Shown piece by piece: positions 8,735-16,379 of a stretch of 36,006 bases of DNA; positions within the stretch are counted from its first letter, which is position 1; every line of letters starts with the position of its first letter. This stretch comes from Microbacterium sp. MYb62 (GTDB lineage Bacteria; Actinomycetota; Actinomycetes; Actinomycetales; Microbacteriaceae): positions 1 through 36,006 of the forward strand of contig NZ_PCOY01000030.1 in NCBI RefSeq assembly GCF_002979475.1, given 5' to 3'. The notes under the pieces were generated by a model that had not been told where the DNA came from, did not search any database, and saw nothing but the letters and a program-made list of their open reading frames with translations. The position numbers were made by a program, and so were the translations under genes.

Positions 8735-8995
8735 GTGGCAAACATCAAGTCGCAGATCAAGCGCAACAAGACCAACGAGAAGGCGCGCGAGCGCAACAAG
8801 GCCGTGAAGAGCGAGCTCAAGACCGTCATCCGCACGACCCGCACGGCTGTCACCGCCGGCGACAAGGCAGCGGCAGAGGCCGGCCTGAAGAAGGCCGCCG
8901 TCAAGCTCGACAAGGCCGTCAGCAAGGGTGTCCTGCACAAGAACCAGGCGTCGAACCGCAAGTCGGCTCTCGCCAAGCAGGTCGCTTCTCTCTGA
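8735..8995 (+). CDS. rpsT: 30S ribosomal protein S20
   Basis: 86-residue, very basic, all-helical ribosomal protein that binds 16S rRNA early in 30S assembly. The sequence starts MANIKSQIKRNKTNEKARERNKAVKSEL (shown here only in part of the family pattern) and ends with NRKSALAKQVASL, diagnostic for S20. The start is GTG 8735; in-frame codons upstream would add a Cys/Trp-containing tail foreign to the family. Translation from a GTG with a weak ribosome site and a structured leader would allow autoregulation. It is monocistronic and convergent with holA. Confidence 0.96.
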   Translation: MANIKSQIKRNKTNEKARERNKAVKSELKTVIRTTRTAVTAGDKAAAEAGLKKAAVKLDKAVSKGVLHKNQASNRKSALAKQVASL

Positions 8996-9011
8996 GCTGA
9001 AGCATCTGAGA

Positions 9012-9041
9012 AAGGCCCGTCCCGTCATCGGGGCGGGCCTT
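9012..9041. terminator. Bidirectional terminator between rpsT and holA
   Basis: AAGGCCCGTCCC (9012-9023) pairs with GGGGCGGGCCTT (9030-9041), 12 bp with one wobble, loop GTCATC. T-rich flanks exist on both sides (TTCTTC on plus, TTTCTC on minus), so it can serve both convergent genes. Confidence 0.85.
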
Positions 9042-9048
9042 CTTCGTC

Positions 9049-9090
9049 GCCGGAAGACGGCTCGAAGCCGGAAGACGGCTCGAAGCCGGA
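9049..9090. repeat. 18-bp tandem repeat, 2.3 copies
   Basis: Unit GCCGGAAGACGGCTCGAA at 9049-9066 and 9067-9084, with a partial third copy GCCGGA to 9090. It lies between the terminator and the 3' end of holA, outside coding sequence. Confidence 0.8.
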
Positions 9091-9098
9091 CGCGGTGG

Positions 9099-10136
9099 CT
9101 ACTCGCCGAACGGTTGGCGCGTGGCGATCACGGTGACCATGCGCTCCAGAGCGAAGATGGGGTCGCGAGCCGCGCCCTTGACCTCGCCATCGGCTCTGGC
9201 GGTGGCCTGGATCGCCATTCCGAGCGAACGCTCGTTCCAGCCGGCCAGATCACGGCGGGCCCGATCGACCTGCCAGTCCTTCATACCCAGCCGCTGCGCG
9301 AGCTGTCGACTGGGCTCTCGATTGCCGGCGACACGGGCCATGGTGCGGAGCTTCATCGCGAAGGCCGCGACCATCGGCACAGGGTCGGCGCCGGATGCCA
9401 GCGCGTGGCGGAGGGCGATCAGCGCCTCGCCGTAGCGACCGGCGATGGCCGTGTCTGCGACCACGAACGCCGACACCTCGACGCGGCCGCCGTAGTACTT
9501 GGTGACGATCTCTTCCGAGATGTCGCCCTCGACATCGCCGATGAGCTGCTGGCAGGCCGCGGCGAGCTCCGTCAGATCGTCGGCGAAGGCGGAGACCAGT
9601 GCGCGCAGCGCGGGAGGCGCGATGCGCTTCTTGGCCGCACGCAACTCCCCCGCTGCGAAATCGACACGGTCGCCGTCGCGCTTGATCGCGGGGCACGCGA
9701 TCTCGATGCCGCCACCTGTGCCGGCACGAAGCGCGTCGAGCAACTTCTTGCCCCGAACGCTCGCGCCCGTGTGACGGAGGACGACCGTCGCCCCCTCCTG
9801 AGGGTTGTCCAGGTACGACACCGCCTCCTGGATGAACGCGTCGGAACACTTCTCGACACCCGAGACGCGCACCAGGCGCGGCTCTCCGAAGAGAGAGGGC
9901 GAGGTGAGCGACAGCAGCGTGCCCGGCGCGTAGTCGTCTGCGCGGACGTCGCTGACCTCGAGCGCCGGATCCTCGGCACGGAGGTACTCGCGAACACCGG
10001 CGATCGCGCGCTCGGCGCAGACCTCCTCCGGCCCGGACACGAGAACGAGCGGTGCAGGATGCGGCTCACGCCACGACACCTGAGGGATCTTGGTGGGCTT
10101 CGCGCCACCGCGGGAAGGGGGACGCGAAGCTGCCAT
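9099..10136 (-). CDS. holA: DNA polymerase III subunit delta
   Basis: 345-residue clamp-loader delta subunit that opens the beta sliding clamp. Recognised by overall architecture: N-terminal LVLVSGPEEVCAERAI (degenerate P-loop region), the beta-clamp contact region SPSLFGEPRLVRVSGVEK near residue 80, and the C-terminal helical domain (AFAMKLRTMARVAG, LGMKDWQVDRARRDLAGW). An N-terminal extension of about 25 basic/Pro residues is common in actinobacteria. ATG 10136 has TAGGCT 6 nt upstream, indicating a leaderless mRNA. It sits 36 nt after comEC in the usual comEC-holA order. Confidence 0.93.
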   Translation of the reverse strand: MAASRPPSRGGAKPTKIPQVSWREPHPAPLVLVSGPEEVCAERAIAGVREYLRAEDPALEVSDVRADDYAPGTLLSLTSPSLFGEPRLVRVSGVEKCSDAFIQEAVSYLDNPQEGATVVLRHTGASVRGKKLLDALRAGTGGGIEIACPAIKRDGDRVDFAAGELRAAKKRIAPPALRALVSAFADDLTELAAACQQLIGDVEGDISEEIVTKYYGGRVEVSAFVVADTAIAGRYGEALIALRHALASGADPVPMVAAFAMKLRTMARVAGNREPSRQLAQRLGMKDWQVDRARRDLAGWNERSLGMAIQATARADGEVKGAARDPIFALERMVTVIATRQPFGE

Positions 10137-10142
10137 GGATCC

Positions 10143-10148
10143 AGCCTA
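10143..10148 (-). promoter_or_regulatory. -10 element TAGGCT of the leaderless holA promoter
   Basis: TAGGCT on the minus strand, then GGATCC, then the holA ATG at 10136. It lies inside the short comEC-holA gap, so holA probably has its own transcription start as well as comEC readthrough. Confidence 0.55.
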
Positions 10149-10172
10149 CCGGCGGGCGCCGACACCGCTCCC

Positions 10173-12548
10173 TCACCGCGGTGGTGTCTCGGTCCAGACC
10201 TGGAGCTCACCCTCGCGGAGGCCGAGCAGGATGCGCCCCCTCTCGTCCGTGCGCAGCACATGCGCGCCCGTCGACGTCAGCAGGTCGACCGTCTCGGAGC
10301 GGGGATGACCGTAGTCGTTGTCGGCTCCCGCACTGAACAGGGCCGCCTGAGCCCGGATCGCCTCGTACAGGCTGGGCTCCTGATCGGCGCTGCCGTGATG
10401 GGCGACCTTGACCACCGCGTATCGTCCCACCCGATGCGTGCGCAGCAGCATGCGTTGGGGCGCCGCCGAGAGATCGCCGAGGAAGATCGATCGCGGCACC
10501 TCTCCCCCGTCGAACTCCATCACGACGCTCGCGTCGTTGCCTTCGGGGAAGGCCGCCGACCCCCGCTGCGGCCAGAGCACCCGCCACGCCGCCGATCCCA
10601 ACTCGCCCTGCTGCCCCGCCGCTGCCTCGTCGACCCGCGCTCCGGCCTCGGCGAGATCGTCGAGGAGACGCTGATCGGCGTCGTCTGCGACGGGACCGTG
10701 CAGAACCGCTGCAACGCGCCCTCGGACGGCGGCGACTCCACCGACATGATCGAGGTCGAAATGCGTGAGGACGAGAAGATCGATGCGCTCGATCCCGAGC
10801 GACCGCAGACACGCTGCCAGCGGCTCCGGGTCGGGGCCAGCGTCGATCAGCGCGACCTTCGTCGCGGAACGGACGAGTACCGCGTCTCCCTGCCCCACGT
10901 CGCATGCGGCGATCGCCCAGCCGTCGGGCGCCGTCGCCGTGGCCAGGGGGCCTTCGAGGAGCATTCGGGAGCCGCCCAGCGACAGGACGACGATGAGGAC
11001 CGCCGCCGCTCCTGCCCGCAGAAGCCCGGTCATCCGCGCCGCTGTCGGACCTCCGTGGTGCGCCGACCTGCCGATCAGGACGACGGCGACGGCTCCACTC
11101 ACAACAGCCACCAGAGCAGCGCTGCCGATGCCGGCGGACAGCACGATCTGCGCCCCCGGCAGCCCGGCCGTGATGGTGGCCGTCGTCGCGATCCAGGCCG
11201 CTGGAAGCCACGCGGTGGCCGCCAGCAGATCGGCGAGGGCGGGCAGGGGCGCGGAGAGGCAGGCGAGCAGCCCGATCACGGTCGCGACCGGCGCGGCCGG
11301 CGCGGCGATGAGGTTCGCGGCGACGCCGATGAGCGACTGCTGCTCCGCGAACAGCGCGATGATCGGCCCGCACGCCAGTTGCGCGGCGAGAGGGACCGCG
11401 ATCGCCAGTGCCACGAGTGCGGGGAGCGCCCTTCCGAGTCCCCGCGCCAGCGGCGGCGCGAGCAGGATCAGCGCACCGGACGCGGCGACGGAGAGCGCGA
11501 AGCCCGGCGTCGCCGCCAGCCAGGGATCCAGGAGGAGGATCACGGAGGCGGCCAGCGAGAGGATTCCGGCGCCGGCGCTCGGCCTGCCCAGCAGCACGGT
11601 GAGCATGCCGACCGCCGCCATCACCGCCGCGCGGATCACGCTCGGCTCCGGAGTCACCAAGACGACGAAGCCGGCGAGACCGACGAGCGACAGTACGACC
11701 CGCGCCGCACGTCCGCCTCCGCACAGCCCCGTGAGCCAGAAGATCGCGCCGACGACGATCGCACAGTTCGCTCCGCTGACGGCGGTGAGGTGGCTGAGCC
11801 CACTCGTGCGCATGTCGTCGTTCAGCGCGGTCGACACCGCGCGCGTGTCCCCGACCGCGAGTCCCGGAAGCAGTCCCGCCCCCGGATCCGGCAATCGGCC
11901 CGCGCGGTCGATGAACGCCTGCCGGGCGCCCGCGGCGATCCCGAACATCCCGCCGGCCGGACGCCGGATCTCGGCTTCCGTCGCGAAGACGATCAGAACG
12001 GACCGCTCCCCCGCATCCGTGGCCAGCGCCTGACCGACGGCTCGGACCTCGGCACCGAGATCGAACCCCGCGCCCGGTTCGACACCGATGCGCACGGGAA
12101 CCGACATCGCGCTCGGATCGCCTCTGATTCCGACGCTGACCGTCTGCGCATCGAACCACAGCCGCTCGTCCTGCCCGATCGACGCGGACGACGTCACGAC
12201 GGCCGTCACCTCCGCCACGCGCCCCGACCACTGCGCGGCCTGTTCCCGCGCCGGAAGCGCCAGCCCCGCCGTCACCGCGGTCGCTGACATCGCCGCGAGC
12301 AGCACCACGACGAGGCCACCGAACTCGGCGGCTCGCCTCACCGTCCACCCGCGCGCCACGACGAGCACGAGCACCGTCACGACCGCCGCCGCGACCGCGC
12401 AACCACCCGCCACCCACCAGGTCGAGGCCGGGACGAAAACGCACAGCAGTGCTACCGCCCACACTCCGCCCACCACAGGCAGCAGGCGGAGATCCCGGCG
12501 GGCCACGCCGGGGTCTCTTTCCGGCTCAGGCATCTCTCGGTGGGGCAT
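10173..12548 (-). CDS. comEC: ComEC/Rec2 DNA-uptake channel protein
   Basis: 791-residue polytopic membrane protein forming the channel for single-stranded DNA entry in natural transformation. N-terminal helices (about 20-75) and a DUF4131/OB-like region are followed by the Competence domain with many helices (GLSHLTAVSGANCAIVVG near residue 245 is a typical motif). The C-terminal metallo-beta-lactamase-like domain carries LTHFDLDHVGG, FLGDLS and VAHHGSADQ. All expected parts are present, so the gene looks intact. ATG 12548 is supported by TAGCGT 6 nt upstream (leaderless). It is separated from comEA by about 3 kb of unrelated genes. Confidence 0.95.
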   Translation of the reverse strand: MPHREMPEPERDPGVARRDLRLLPVVGGVWAVALLCVFVPASTWWVAGGCAVAAAVVTVLVLVVARGWTVRRAAEFGGLVVVLLAAMSATAVTAGLALPAREQAAQWSGRVAEVTAVVTSSASIGQDERLWFDAQTVSVGIRGDPSAMSVPVRIGVEPGAGFDLGAEVRAVGQALATDAGERSVLIVFATEAEIRRPAGGMFGIAAGARQAFIDRAGRLPDPGAGLLPGLAVGDTRAVSTALNDDMRTSGLSHLTAVSGANCAIVVGAIFWLTGLCGGGRAARVVLSLVGLAGFVVLVTPEPSVIRAAVMAAVGMLTVLLGRPSAGAGILSLAASVILLLDPWLAATPGFALSVAASGALILLAPPLARGLGRALPALVALAIAVPLAAQLACGPIIALFAEQQSLIGVAANLIAAPAAPVATVIGLLACLSAPLPALADLLAATAWLPAAWIATTATITAGLPGAQIVLSAGIGSAALVAVVSGAVAVVLIGRSAHHGGPTAARMTGLLRAGAAAVLIVVLSLGGSRMLLEGPLATATAPDGWAIAACDVGQGDAVLVRSATKVALIDAGPDPEPLAACLRSLGIERIDLLVLTHFDLDHVGGVAAVRGRVAAVLHGPVADDADQRLLDDLAEAGARVDEAAAGQQGELGSAAWRVLWPQRGSAAFPEGNDASVVMEFDGGEVPRSIFLGDLSAAPQRMLLRTHRVGRYAVVKVAHHGSADQEPSLYEAIRAQAALFSAGADNDYGHPRSETVDLLTSTGAHVLRTDERGRILLGLREGELQVWTETPPR

Positions 12549-12554
12549 TCCGCC

Positions 12555-12560
12555 ACGCTA
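12555..12560 (-). promoter_or_regulatory. -10 element TAGCGT of the leaderless comEC promoter
   Basis: Minus-strand TAGCGT is followed by GGCGGA and the comEC ATG. The surrounding CGCCACGCTA (12551-12560, plus strand) is identical to the matching site before comEA (16327-16336). Confidence 0.65.
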
Positions 12561-12603
12561 CGAGCGCGCCACCGCGCGTCCGCGCCCAGAACCCGACGCC
12601 CGC

Positions 12604-12635
12604 GGACAACTGCTGCCTCTCGCGTTCTGTGCAGA
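12604..12635 (-). promoter_or_regulatory. Candidate com-gene control element upstream of comEC
   Basis: GGACAACTG (12604-12612) adjoins an imperfect palindrome GCTGCC-N12-TGCAGA (12612-12635) with central CGCG. The same arrangement is found before comEA at 16380-16412, and in both cases the GGACAACTG block begins 53 nt from the CGCCACGCTA promoter block. The match and spacing are seen directly; a role as activator or repressor site is inference. Confidence 0.6.
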
Positions 12636-12774
12636 GGAGTCGTCGTCGTGAACATCGCCGAAGGGAAGGTGCGGACGGAGGAGACCACCGACGAGAACGG
12701 CAGACCTCTCGAGAACCCGTCAGGGTGCTGAGCGAAAGGATCAGCTCGCGCACGCATGAAGATGCGCCGAGGTG

Positions 12775-13194
12775 TCAGCGCGGGAAAGACGCCTCGGCGG
12801 TGATCTGCCAGGCGTGCCCGTCGGGGTCGGCGCAGAGGACGGTGTAGCCCCAGTCCTCGAGCGCGGCTTCGGTGAGTACCGAGCCGCCCGCATCGCAGAT
12901 CCGCGCGACGAGCTGATCGACCTCGGCGCGGGTGCTGACGGTGTGGCCGAACACGCATTCGCTCCTGTCAGACGGTGCGAGGTCTCGTTCCCCGAGAACT
13001 CCGGCGAGGCCACCGCGAGGGATCAGCGTGAGCAGCAGTCCCTCACCGAGCCGGAACTGCAGGGGCTCAGGGATGCCCTCCGCATCGGGTTCTCCGATGA
13101 GCTCGAGATCGAAGACGGCACGATAGAAGCTCATCGCGCGGTGGCGGTCGCCGGTCGGCAGACTGATGCTGAAGCGGTGGGGACGGGCGGACAT
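12775..13194 (-). CDS. VOC (glyoxalase/bleomycin-resistance fold) family protein
   Basis: 139-residue small cytoplasmic protein with the two-module VOC pattern: HRFSISLPTGDRHRAMSFYRAVFDLELIGEP at the start, and YTVLCADPDGHAWQITAEASFPR at the end, where the DPDG(H/N) turn is typical. Members bind metals and act as glyoxalases, dioxygenases or antibiotic-binding proteins; this one cannot be assigned more precisely. ATG 13194 is preceded by a good GGAGG site about 6 nt upstream, which excludes the longer upstream start. It lies between comEC and a two-component pair, on the same strand, in a block not normally part of the com locus. Confidence 0.85.
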   Translation of the reverse strand: MSARPHRFSISLPTGDRHRAMSFYRAVFDLELIGEPDAEGIPEPLQFRLGEGLLLTLIPRGGLAGVLGERDLAPSDRSECVFGHTVSTRAEVDQLVARICDAGGSVLTEAALEDWGYTVLCADPDGHAWQITAEASFPR

Positions 13195-13248
13195 GTTCTT
13201 CCTCCTACGGTCGTACGGTGATCTTCCTGCGGACATGTCGCACGGGCG

Positions 13249-13907
13249 TCACCTCAGTCCTGCGGCGAACCCTGACCGATGGGCGAGGATCGCGAGCGCC
13301 GTGCGGTCGCGCACGCCCAGCTTCGTGAGCACGCGGCTCACATAGGTCCGCGCCGTGGCGGTGCTGATGAACAGCGCCTCGCCGATCTCCTCGTTCGTCT
13401 CTCCGAGGGAGACGCGGAGCAGGACTGCCCGTTCGCGCTCGCTGAGCAGGTCGATGCGCGGATCCGAGGCGGTCGGGGCGGGCGTCCGCGCGATGTGCTC
13501 CATGACCTGACGCGCGATTCTCGGCAGAGGAGGTTTCCTCCCTCTGCCGCTTCTCGCACGCCTTCCCGAAGCGCGTCCGCCGACGTGTCCTTGAGCAGAT
13601 ACCCCGCTGCGCCGTTCGTGATCGCTCCGATGACGTCGTCGTCTTCATCGAACGTCGTCAGCATGATGATCCGCGTTCCGGTGAGCTCCGCGTTCCCACG
13701 GATCGCCGCCGTCGCCTGGAGTCCGTCCACGCGTGGCATGCGGATGTCCATGAGGATCACATCGGGCCGCAGCACCGCGGCTTGCGAGATCGCCGTGCGA
13801 CCGTCCGCTGCCTCGCCCACCACGACGATCTCGGGGTCGTTCTCGAGCAGGATGCGGATGCCGGCCCTCACGAGCGACTGATCGTCGACGATGAGCACGC
13901 TGATCAT
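13249..13907 (-). pseudogene. LuxR/NarL-family response regulator broken by a 1-nt frameshift
   Basis: The receiver domain starts at ATG 13907 (MISVLIVDDQ, phospho-acceptor Asp54 in ILMDIRMP, Lys in GYLLKDTS) and runs in frame to ...REAAEGGNLL near 13527. The frame then leaves the family, while the expected continuation (PRIARQVMEHIARTP, then the LuxR helix-turn-helix LSERERAVLLRVSLGETNEEIGEALF and TYVSRVLTKLG) is found one frame over, ending at 13249. One missing base around 13525-13533 explains both. Full length would be about 220 residues, normal for the family. Its ATG overlaps the kinase stop. It is either a disrupted regulator, a sequencing error, or a recoded gene; the first two are more likely. 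Confidence 0.85.
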
Positions 13908-15076
13908 GCCTGACCTCCGATCGGGAGAGTGGCGCGCACCGCGAACCCACGACTCTCGAACCCGGCGCGGATTTCTCCTCCGAGCGATTCGACGCGCTCT
14001 CGCATGCCGCGGATCCCATTCCCGTCGCTTCCCGTGTTCTTCGGCGGCGGCGCGCCGTCGTCGAGGACGACGATCTCCAGTCGGCGGAGGCCGCTCGCGA
14101 TCACGACGGCGACGTGCGCGCCTGCGGAGTGCCTGACGATGTTCGTCAACGCCTCCTGGACGATACGGAATGCCGTACGGTCGACGATCGGAGGGAGCGG
14201 TCGCGCAGCGTCGATGTCGACGCGCATCTCGACGACGAAGCCCGCCGCCTGGGCCGTCTCTCGGAGAGCGGTGATGTCGGAGAGCGAGGCGACGGTGCTG
14301 TCGCGCTCGCCCGGTGCCCGCAACAGCGACACCGTGCGTCGCAGCTCGACCATCGACTCCCCGGCGGTCGACGCGACCTGGTCGAGCGCCTGTCGTGCGG
14401 CAGCCGAATCCTGTCGACCGATCGCCTCGCGAGCGACCTCCGTGTACAGCGAGATCACCGAGGAGCTGTGACCGAAGGAATCATGGAGGTCGCGAGCGAT
14501 CGAGAGACGTTCGTCGGCCAGTCGCACCTCCGCCTGCCGACGGGCCTCCGCGGCCATGAGTCCGGCGATCCGGCCGGCGCCCGCATGAACGGCCCGACGA
14601 CTCCGCAGGCTGTCCCCGAACGCGATCGCCGCAGCCATCAGGATGACATGACCCGAAAGCTCGTACCCGACGACGACGGCCACGGATTGCCCTTCGATCA
14701 GGCGGAACCCCACGGACACGGTCGCCACCACGACGGCCGTGACGATCGACGCACCCAGCTTTCCGACCTCGGCGGCGGAGAAGAGCGCAGCGACGACCGG
14801 CACAGCCAACCCGATCGCCGGGTAGCCCGCGGCATAGTAGGCGAACAGACCGAGAGCAGTCACGGCAAGGACCACGAGCGCGTGATTGCGGCGCGCGAGC
14901 ATGAGCGCTCCCAGGCCCACGGCCCACAGGTAGGCGAGGAGGTCCGGACTCTGCCGGCCCCCGATATCGGCGGTGATCGTCACCGAGACGATCGCTGCGA
15001 CGGAGACTCCCAGCAGCGCATCCAGCATCCACGGCGGCCAGCGCCGGAACCACTTCTCACGGTGCAGGTCTTCCAT
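13904..15076 (-). CDS. Two-component sensor histidine kinase, NarX/DesK (HisKA_3) type
   Basis: 390-residue membrane kinase. About five or six hydrophobic segments fill residues 15-165; the dimerisation/phospho-acceptor helix reads SIARDLHDSFGHSSSVISL with the His in DLHD; the ATPase domain has FRIVQEALTNIVRHSAGAHV (N box) and VLDDGAPPPKNTGSDGNGIRGMRERV (G boxes). ATG 15076 is chosen over GTG 15079 because TACGCT ends 6 nt before it. Its stop overlaps the start of the response regulator, its evident partner, which is frame-broken, so signalling from this kinase may lead nowhere in this strain. Confidence 0.92.
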   Translation of the reverse strand: MEDLHREKWFRRWPPWMLDALLGVSVAAIVSVTITADIGGRQSPDLLAYLWAVGLGALMLARRNHALVVLAVTALGLFAYYAAGYPAIGLAVPVVAALFSAAEVGKLGASIVTAVVVATVSVGFRLIEGQSVAVVVGYELSGHVILMAAAIAFGDSLRSRRAVHAGAGRIAGLMAAEARRQAEVRLADERLSIARDLHDSFGHSSSVISLYTEVAREAIGRQDSAAARQALDQVASTAGESMVELRRTVSLLRAPGERDSTVASLSDITALRETAQAAGFVVEMRVDIDAARPLPPIVDRTAFRIVQEALTNIVRHSAGAHVAVVIASGLRRLEIVVLDDGAPPPKNTGSDGNGIRGMRERVESLGGEIRAGFESRGFAVRATLPIGGQA

Positions 15077-15082
15077 CACTCG

Positions 15083-15088
15083 AGCGTA
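15083..15088 (-). promoter_or_regulatory. -10 element TACGCT of the leaderless kinase-regulator promoter
   Basis: Minus-strand TACGCT followed by CGAGTG and ATG 15076. It decides the ATG over the overlapping GTG at 15079. Confidence 0.55.
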
Positions 15089-15196
15089 TGCGTCACCCGG
15101 GACCGCGCACAGTCGCCTTCAGGCGACATCGGGTGTCCCCGGGGAGCGGCGCGAATCGGTGCCGGGCGGCCGATGCGCGGTCTGCATCGCCGTTCC

Positions 15197-15202
15197 TAGC
15201 GT
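15197..15202 (+). promoter_or_regulatory. -10 element TAGCGT upstream of the small membrane protein gene
   Basis: TAGCGTGGAACC precedes ATG 15209 with the same 6-nt spacing as at comEA and comEC. ATG 15209 is, however, out of frame with the conserved downstream reading frame. Confidence 0.45.
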
Positions 15203-15267
15203 GGAACCATGACCGCACATGATCCTGCTCGCTCATCGGGCTCGCACTCCTCGCCGTCCCTCGCGTC

Positions 15268-15639
15268 GTGCTGCACGACCTCGGGCTCGTCCAGGAGCGA
15301 ACCGTCGTCAACGCGGTGCTCGTCTTCGTGCCGCCCCTCATCTGGATAGGCGTCGTCCTCGTGTTCCGGGTGCGCGCGCCCTTTCTCACTCTGCTCGTCG
15401 TCGGAGCGTTCTACGGGGTGTTCCTGGCGCTCGGCCATCAACTGCTCTGGGACATCGCCTGGGGTGACAGCCCACCGAGACTCGGAGGCAACCTCGCTGG
15501 TCTCGACACGACCGCGCAGTCCCTCATCCTTCGCTTCTTCGCCGTGGTCAGCAGCCTGTTCACCGGCGTCATCGTCGGAGCGATCACCGGACTCCTCGCC
15601 TGGGGCCTGGGCAAAGCGACGCGCCGCACCCCCGCATAG
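15268..15639 (+). CDS. Hypothetical membrane protein, N-terminus uncertain (possible frameshift)
   Basis: 123 residues from GTG 15268, with hydrophobic helices at about 12-32, 38-57 and 88-112 and a basic C-terminus. I do not recognise a named family. The reading frame stays open upstream to a stop at 15220 and encodes LIGLALLAVPRVVLHDLG, which looks like another membrane helix, but that stretch has no start codon in frame. ATG 15209, which has a leaderless promoter, and ATG 15219 are in the other frames. One indel between about 15211 and 15235 would join a promoter-backed start to the full protein. GTG 15268 has no ribosome site. Divergent from the kinase. Confidence 0.6.
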   Translation: MLHDLGLVQERTVVNAVLVFVPPLIWIGVVLVFRVRAPFLTLLVVGAFYGVFLALGHQLLWDIAWGDSPPRLGGNLAGLDTTAQSLILRFFAVVSSLFTGVIVGAITGLLAWGLGKATRRTPA

Positions 15640-15650
15640 CCGCCAACGTC

Positions 15651-15681
15651 CCGCCGCGCCCGGGGATACCGGGGGCGGCGG
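15651..15681. terminator. Strong GC hairpin between convergent genes
   Basis: CCGCCGCGCCCGG (15651-15663) pairs with CCGGGGGCGGCGG (15669-15681), 13 bp with one mismatch, loop GGATA. No T-tract follows, so it may be an atypical terminator serving the membrane protein gene and comEA. Confidence 0.45.
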
Positions 15682-15690
15682 ATCGATCGC

Positions 15691-15736
15691 GGCCCTCGCA
15701 CCCCGGCCCTCGCACCCCGGCCGGCCCTCACACCCT
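15691..15736. repeat. 14-bp tandem repeat overlapping the comEA stop
   Basis: GGCCCTCGCACCCC at 15691-15704 and 15705-15718, then GGCC, then a diverged copy GGCCCTCACACCCT at 15723-15736 that contains the comEA stop codon. The array looks like a 3'-end duplication of comEA. Confidence 0.75.
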
Positions 15737-16324
15737 GACGCCGTCGCGCATTCCGGCGAGCAGCTTCTCTCCGATGCCGGGAACGGCAAGAAGGTCGTCC
15801 ACCGATCGGAAGCGACCGTTCTCCTCACGCCATGAGACGATCCGCTGAGCGATCGCCGGCCCGATGCGCGGCAGAGTCTCCAGAGCGGCCTGATCCGCGG
15901 TGTTGAGGTCGACCCTGTCGTCGCCCGGTGGCGCCGCGCCCGAGGCATCCGGCGCGGCGCCGACCGTCGGCACGATGATCTGCTCACCGTCTTCGAGCAC
16001 TCGGGCGAGGTTGATCGCGGCCAGATTAGCGTCCTGATTCGTTCCCCCTGCCGCCGCCAGGGCATCGACGAGTCGCGCATCCACGTCGAGCACGTAGAGC
16101 CCGGGCGCGGCGACGGCTCCCAGCACATGCACGTAGAGCTCGCCCGTCGGCTCGGCGGTGGAGCCGACATCCGCCAACGGCAACGATTCGGCAGGTGCCG
16201 CCTGGCCTCGCAGGATTCCGAGCCCTACGGCTCCCGACAGAACGATGAGCGCCAGGACGACGGCCGCGCCGATGCTGAGGCGCAGCCGACGTCGTGGCGG
16301 AAGCGGTGTCGGCGAGGATGTCAT
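15728..16324 (-). CDS. comEA: ComEA family DNA-binding competence protein
   Basis: 198-residue membrane-anchored protein that binds incoming double-stranded DNA outside the membrane and passes it to ComEC. One N-terminal helix (about 15-40), an SLBB-type domain (LYVHVLGAVAAPGLYVLDVDARLVDALAAAGG), a short linker, and a C-terminal helix-hairpin-helix domain (VDLNTADQAALETLPRIGPAIAQRIVSWRE...LLAVPGIGEKLL). ATG 16324 is preferred to GTG 16327 because TAGCGT ends 6 nt before it. The gene is intact and normal in length, but separated from comEC by a 3 kb block and from leuS by 10 kb. Confidence 0.93.
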   Translation of the reverse strand: MTSSPTPLPPRRRLRLSIGAAVVLALIVLSGAVGLGILRGQAAPAESLPLADVGSTAEPTGELYVHVLGAVAAPGLYVLDVDARLVDALAAAGGTNQDANLAAINLARVLEDGEQIIVPTVGAAPDASGAAPPGDDRVDLNTADQAALETLPRIGPAIAQRIVSWREENGRFRSVDDLLAVPGIGEKLLAGMRDGVRV

Positions 16325-16330
16325 CACGCC

Positions 16331-16336
16331 ACGCTA
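16331..16336 (-). promoter_or_regulatory. -10 element TAGCGT of the leaderless comEA promoter
   Basis: Minus-strand TAGCGT followed by GGCGTG and ATG 16324. The 10-bp block CGCCACGCTA (16327-16336) is identical to the comEC promoter block. Confidence 0.65.
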
Positions 16337-16379
16337 GAAGCGTCCTGCCTCCCGCAGGAGACCCGGACACGGGAGAAGG

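Noticed and set aside
8928..12287. 1119-codon open frame on the plus strand opposite holA and comEC
   Set aside because: Arg/Asp/Gly-rich composition without domains, antisense to two well-recognised genes; a GC-bias shadow.
12636..12774. Short open frames in the comEC-VOC gap
   Set aside because: Low-complexity translations with no ribosome site; nothing supports a gene here.
13525..13545. Programmed -1 ribosomal frameshift in the response regulator
   Set aside because: The needed shift is -1, but no X-XXY-YYZ slippery heptamer in the receiver frame was found at the break, so mutation or sequence error is preferred.
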